From: Apostichopus leukothele
Lineage: Eukaryota; Echinodermata; Holothuroidea; Aspidochirotida; Stichopodidae
Length of the DNA: 21,061 nucleotides
Assembly (NCBI GenBank): GCA_010014835.2
Contig: JAAAKB020151763.1
Span: 1 to 21,061 of the forward strand
Direction: 5' to 3'
This document shows, one piece after another, positions 12,801-18,800 of this stretch. Positions within the stretch are counted from its first letter, which is position 1. Each line of letters opens with the position of its first letter. Under the pieces are notes generated by a model, which was not told where the DNA came from, searched no databases, and saw only the letters and a program-made list of their open reading frames with translations. Made by a program: the position numbers and the translations under genes.

Positions 12801-15800
12801 ATTTACATAACATTGGATATACAAATATGTTAATTGATGCACATCAAAGTGGTCGTGTATAGAAAATTTGAAAGAAGAAAACTCTTTGAACGAAAAAGAA
12901 ATTGTGCTTATTTTGGGCTTGTATCAAGGAAAACAACCTTTTGATTTGTTATGTGGTAGGGTGACAATTCAATTTAAATTATCTTAGATATCTTGTGAAT
13001 TTCTTATCAAGATTTGTAATTTACATAACATTGGATATACAAATATGTTAATTGATGCACATCTAAGTGGTCGTGTATAAAAAATTTGAAAGAAGAAAAC
13101 TTCTTGATGGAAAAAGAACTTGTGTTGATTTTGGGCTTGTATCAAGGAAAACAACCTTTTGATTCGTTATGTGGAAGGGTGACAATCCATTTCATAATAA
13201 ATTGTGGATATCTTGTGATTTTCTTATCAAAATTTGTAATATACATAGCATTGTATATACAAATATGTTACTCGATTCACATCAAAGTGGTCGTGTATAG
13301 AAAATTTCAAGAAGAAAACTCTTTGAACAGAAAAGAACTTGTGCTGATGTTGGGCTTGTATGTCATAATCTTGAAAAGAATTTGATAGAAAAACACAAAA
13401 CGTTTGTTGGATTCAATTGAAAAATAAACATTGCTTGCTTTGATTTATATCAATCATTTGCAGTAGGCTCTGAGTCACTATTAAGTTGGTTGTGATTTTA
13501 TGATTCCAACAATGTGTCAGGTATCATTTAGAAAACCAGCAAGCTCTTCCACTGGGACTAGCATTCAAACCATCATCGGATCAGTTTGTTGTAATCTTGT
13601 TGTTAGTTCGTCCTCATTTCACCATCTTTGCCCTTTACCAACCCACACTCTCCCTTTCATATCTACCCTGTTTTTCACTTAAACTAACTGTTTTATTCTT
13701 GCCTTAGGTGGAGTGATTGGTGATAATGTACCACCCTCAGTCATCAGTCAACCTGACACCATTGTTCTGATATTACAGTCTGGTCAAACCACTGTAACTG
13801 CTAATTGGGTAGAACCTGTGGTCACAGATAACTCAGGAACTGTCACACTACTCCGCCAGTCACATTTCTCTGGCGCATCTCGGTTCAGTGTTGGAAGAAC
13901 TGCTGTTGAATATTTGTATTCTGACCCTGCAGGGAATCAATTAATGGTTACATTTGATGTGATTGTTAATGATATAAATGGTATGCTTTTTATGACATTG
14001 TTGTCCATTTATTATATTTTATAGTATGTTGTAAAATTATTACTTTTGACATTAGAAGAAGAGAAGGTTTCACTTCTACAGAATTTACTTAAGTTATTAA
14101 TGCGTTGATTAATTTCTGCTTCATATAACTCACTTTAGAATTGTAGATGTTGCTTAAAGACAGCTTATCTTAACTTGTTTGGATTGCACTTGAATTATTT
14201 ATTATCCTGTTTTGTGAGTTTTACAACCAATTTTCAAAGGGGATGAAATGATGTTGATTTGAAATTTCAATCTCAGTGTTTTGAACAAATGCCTAGTTCC
14301 ATCTGATTTACAATGTTATATTTCAATTTTTTGGGGGTTTTCAATAATAGGAAGTGCTTGATCTCTACTTAATATTAAGTCATAAAATGGGAGCATGCAA
14401 GCAATTTACATAACAAGTTTATTTGTCCATGGTTGCTCCAACAAGGTTTTCATTCCTTTTTTTCTTTTTTTTTGGCTAGGTAATGTTGATACCACTCCTC
14501 CGATAGTTATTAGAATACCTGAAGATATTGTGGCCACGTTTTCACCCACTGAGTTAGCAGTGGTCACTTGGGATGAGCCATTGGCATTTGATGAAAGTGG
14601 TCCAGCTACTCTGACTACAAGAACTCATGAACCAGGCAGTGTCTTCTCTGATGGGGTTACTCAAGTGTTCTATGTGTATAGTGATTTGTCACTGAACTCT
14701 GTAATCGTTTCCTTTACTGTCACAGTAATAAGAAGTGAGTTGTAAATTTGCTCCATTTCCCTATACTCCTTTTAACTTGCAGTTTGTTGAAGGCTTGCTG
14801 CATGCAGTATCATATTCTTTCTGTGTTAGTGTTTTATATATTATCCCTTTCTGTTAACAGAGTACATGACAGATGTTCAGTAATCCGAACCCAATGAAAA
14901 AATTACCAATCATTCAGAAATGACAAATGAAATAGCCATTGCATTACACATTGGACAAATATAATTTTACCTTTAATCCTATCTTGTTCTATTTGATTGG
15001 GTTTGTTGAATTGATCTCAAACTGCCTTAATTTTAAACATTTTCTTCTGAAATTGAGTAATACTAATGTCTGTTATGTGCCTTGGGCTTACCAAAGCTTA
15101 TTTACAATTGATTTGATCCACACTGCAGTTTTTCTCATTTGTTCGAGTGACCTATAGGTTACTAATATCTTTTTTCTTTTTTTTACAAGTTGGTGTTTTC
15201 ATGTTGCATGCAATTATGAGTCATATGTTTCTTGAAGTGATGATGAAGTTCTCATGTTGTTTCCAAGGTTAATCATTTCAAATGTACAAGTTAGTCCATA
15301 ACAAAGGTTTCCCTTTGAGTAAAAGATTGCAGCACAGTAAATAAAAGAACTTCTCAAAATTGATTTGGTTTGACAATGTGGAAGGACTTCTTGGCTTTGC
15401 AATTTGCATTTGCTATATCGTTGTGTGTAGCTATCAGACTATTTGGCATAGCACTTAGTTTACATTGGTTACTTACATGAAGTGTGTGATTGGTTGACTG
15501 CATCTCATTGATTTACATCTATCCTATAAGGGTTTCACCTTGTCAGGATATTCATGCCTTGCTTTCAATGACCTCACTCATTCTTAAAGATTCTTTATAA
15601 TCATGTATCATTTCCATTAAAGTTGCTGTCTCGGTAATTTAATATTCACCAAACTCACCAACATCTGACATTGTGTGTATATTTTAACCGTGGTACAAAT
15701 TCATGACATTTTTTTTTTTTTCAGTCACTGGTCAACCAGCTGTTAGCAACTGTCCTGCAAATATTATACGGTCTGTACCTGCTGGAACCGCTGAAGTTAG

Positions 15801-18800
15801 TGTTACCTGGATTGAGCCTCAGCTTTCCAATATTGCTGGGAGTGTACCTATTGAGGAGATGAGTTCACATAATCCTGCAGACTTCTTCCCTGTTGGAGTT
15901 ACAACAGTCACTTACTCTTTCAATGTCCTAGACGTCATCACATTAAACTGTTCCTTTGAAGTGAGGGTCTCGACGACAGTTGCAACAAGTACGTCTCCTT
16001 GAATATCGATCTTCGCTAGGGAGATGTTGCTCATTGAAAATGTTACTTTCCGGTGCAAGAAAGATATGACAATTATATCTAGTTGTCTGCAATGTTCATT
16101 TAATACCCTGTCATAGGTTTTACAGCATCAAGTGTTACTGCTGCAGCTTGGCGCATCCACTGTGCAATTGAATGTTAACATTTATCAACAGACAAGTCGC
16201 AACTGATTGCATCATTGCAAGTATGCTTTACTAATCATTCATCGTGAGCAAGTGTCTTGTCTGACAAACAGGAAAGCCATTTGAGGGTGCCATTTTGGAT
16301 ACCACCAAGGCTATCCATGAAGGGTGCCTAAAGAACTAGCTCCACTATGTACCTGTGATGGTGACACACTTTGTGGGTGTTTCAAGGACTACCCTTTGAG
16401 GGAGTGCAATGGACAACCAGGGCTACCTTATATATAGTAATAGCAATAAATGGGGCCAGTCTGTCTCTTACTCCTTTCAAAAAAAAACAAAAGTACTAGG
16501 TTACTTTGACCCTTTTAAACTTAAAGTTAACTTAGCACCAAAATATGAAGTTAAGGCAAACCTCATCATTTATTGTAGGTACAGAACAGCAGTATTCATG
16601 TCACTGAACTTCAAAAAAAGCCTTATAGTGTCTAACAATTTGTAAATGCAACTTTTGTTTTCGTCCACCAGATCAAATCCAAATTGCAAATTGTACTCCT
16701 GATATGAATGTTGAGCTACCATCAGACCAGACTTTCGTTATAGTAACATGGATAGTTCCAACAGCTACACTCAATGGTAACACCATTCAGCCATCAGAAA
16801 CATCTCCTCCAACAAACAGTGCATTCTTCCAAGAGGGACCAACGCCCCTAACATATGCGTATAGAGTTGGCACAATTGCTGCAGAATGCACATTTACTAT
16901 CAACGTGTTCACGCGTAAGTAACTATTCACCTGTTCAAGGTTTTTGTCAAATTACTACATCAGAGTATCAGATGTGAAGAAAGATCACATTTAAGACTAT
17001 GTATAAAGAAGACATTAACATCAAATTGGCTGTTTATTATATTTCTATCTCTATTTCTTCATACGTGGTGTGTGGGTCCACTTCAGTAAGTGGAAGAATG
17101 CTACTGTTTTCTTTGAAGGTCAAAACTTGAAATTAAAATCTTGTCTTCAAATGTAACAATAAATAGTCCTAATATTGAATGTGGATTTGGTTCACCTTAT
17201 CTTTGTTTTATTGCTATGAAAATCCTGTTTTATTTGGTTACATTTGAAGTTAAGTTGTTGCCAAATAAACTAGTTTGTTATTATTGTTTTTTATAATTAG
17301 TTTGTTATAATTAGCTAGTTTGTTACTTTTAATTAGCTAGTTTATTAGTTTAGCTATTTAATTAGTAATTATTAGCTATTTTAATAGCTATTCTAATAGC
17401 TATATTAGCTATTAGTAGCTATTAAATTAGCTATTTAATTAGTAATTAGCTAGTTTGTAAACTGGTTTGTTATAATAAGCTATGTTTTACCTTGTTCTTT
17501 CTTTGTCATTCTCTTTGCAGTTCCTGTTATGGGTAAACGTGCCATTGAAGATTCGAAAAGTAAGATATTTTTCTCAAATTTTTATTTTTAATATACAATT
17601 AGTGTCAGTATTTTCTCCATCCATGAATGCATGGTTAATGAGGTACAGTAATACATGTATACATGCCTTTCTAACTCCTATATTTAAATCTACTGCAAGC
17701 TAAATTTCCAAAGAGTTATTGTTGTTAGCTTAATTGAAGTCGACTGTGAAATTTCCCTGTTTTGAGGATTGTTCTTTACATCTGGTTTTCCAGTGAGTGG
17801 CTTGCCCATCACAGTAGAAGAAAACCTTTGCAGTGGTTGGAACTGTGCCAATGGCGGTGAATGCTTCATTCATGTCTATGAAAACTCATTCTATCCACTT
17901 TGTCGTTGTGCCGATGGTTGGCAGGGAGAAACATGTGAAGAAGCGGCAGGTAAGTCTTTAATGAAGTGGTGGAGAAGATGGCATGCACATACATAGACAA
18001 TATGTTAGACAAGTTCTGAATCATGAATATTTACTAAGAAATAGAGTTGGTAGTATGAAGATTTGGTCTGTATTCCATTGAATGTGTGGTTACTCAAACC
18101 AGTTGATCATAAGGTGTGTTGTACATTGTGCCATGCTTTGAATGTGTGGTTACTCAAACCAGTTGATCATTAGGTGTGTTGTTCATTGTGCCATGCTTTG
18201 AATGTGTGGTTACTCAAACCATTAGATCATTAGGTGTGTTGTACATTGTGCCATGTTTTCAATGTGTGGTTACTCAAACCATTAGATCATTAGGTGTGTT
18301 GTACATTGTGCCATGCTCTGAATGTGTGGTTACTCAAACCAGTAGATCATTAAGTGTTTTGTACATTGTGCCATGTTTTGAATGTGTGGTTACTCAAACC
18401 AATTTATCATTAGGTGTGTTGTTCATGTGCCATGCTTTGAATGTGTGGTTACTCAAACCAGTAGATTATTAGGTGTGTTGTACATTGTGCCATGTTTTCA
18501 ATGTGTGGTTACTTAAACCAGTAGATCATTAGGTGTGTTGTACATTGTGCCATGCTCTGAATGTGTGGTTACTCAAACCAGTAGATCATTACGTATGTTG
18601 TTCATTTTGCCATGTTTTCAATGTGTGGTTACTCAAACCAGTAGATCATTAGGTGTGTTGTACATTGTGCCATGCACTGAATGTGTGGGTTACTCAGACC
18701 AGTAGATCATTAGGTGTGTTGTACTTGATGTCAACCCATTATTGTGTACACATTTTAGGGCCATTAAATCAAGAAGTGGAACAACATATTGTAACATCTT

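Noticed and set aside
13086-13385. 99-residue open frame as a gene
   Set aside because: It lies in the 215-bp tandem repeat and has no domain or conserved frame between copies.
16260-16430. Less AT-rich patch in intron 17 as a hidden exon
   Set aside because: No cysteine or HYR pattern in any frame and no fitting splice pair.
18176-18472. 98-residue repetitive protein as a gene
   Set aside because: It comes from the 60-bp minisatellite; other units carry stops and a 59-bp unit shifts the frame.
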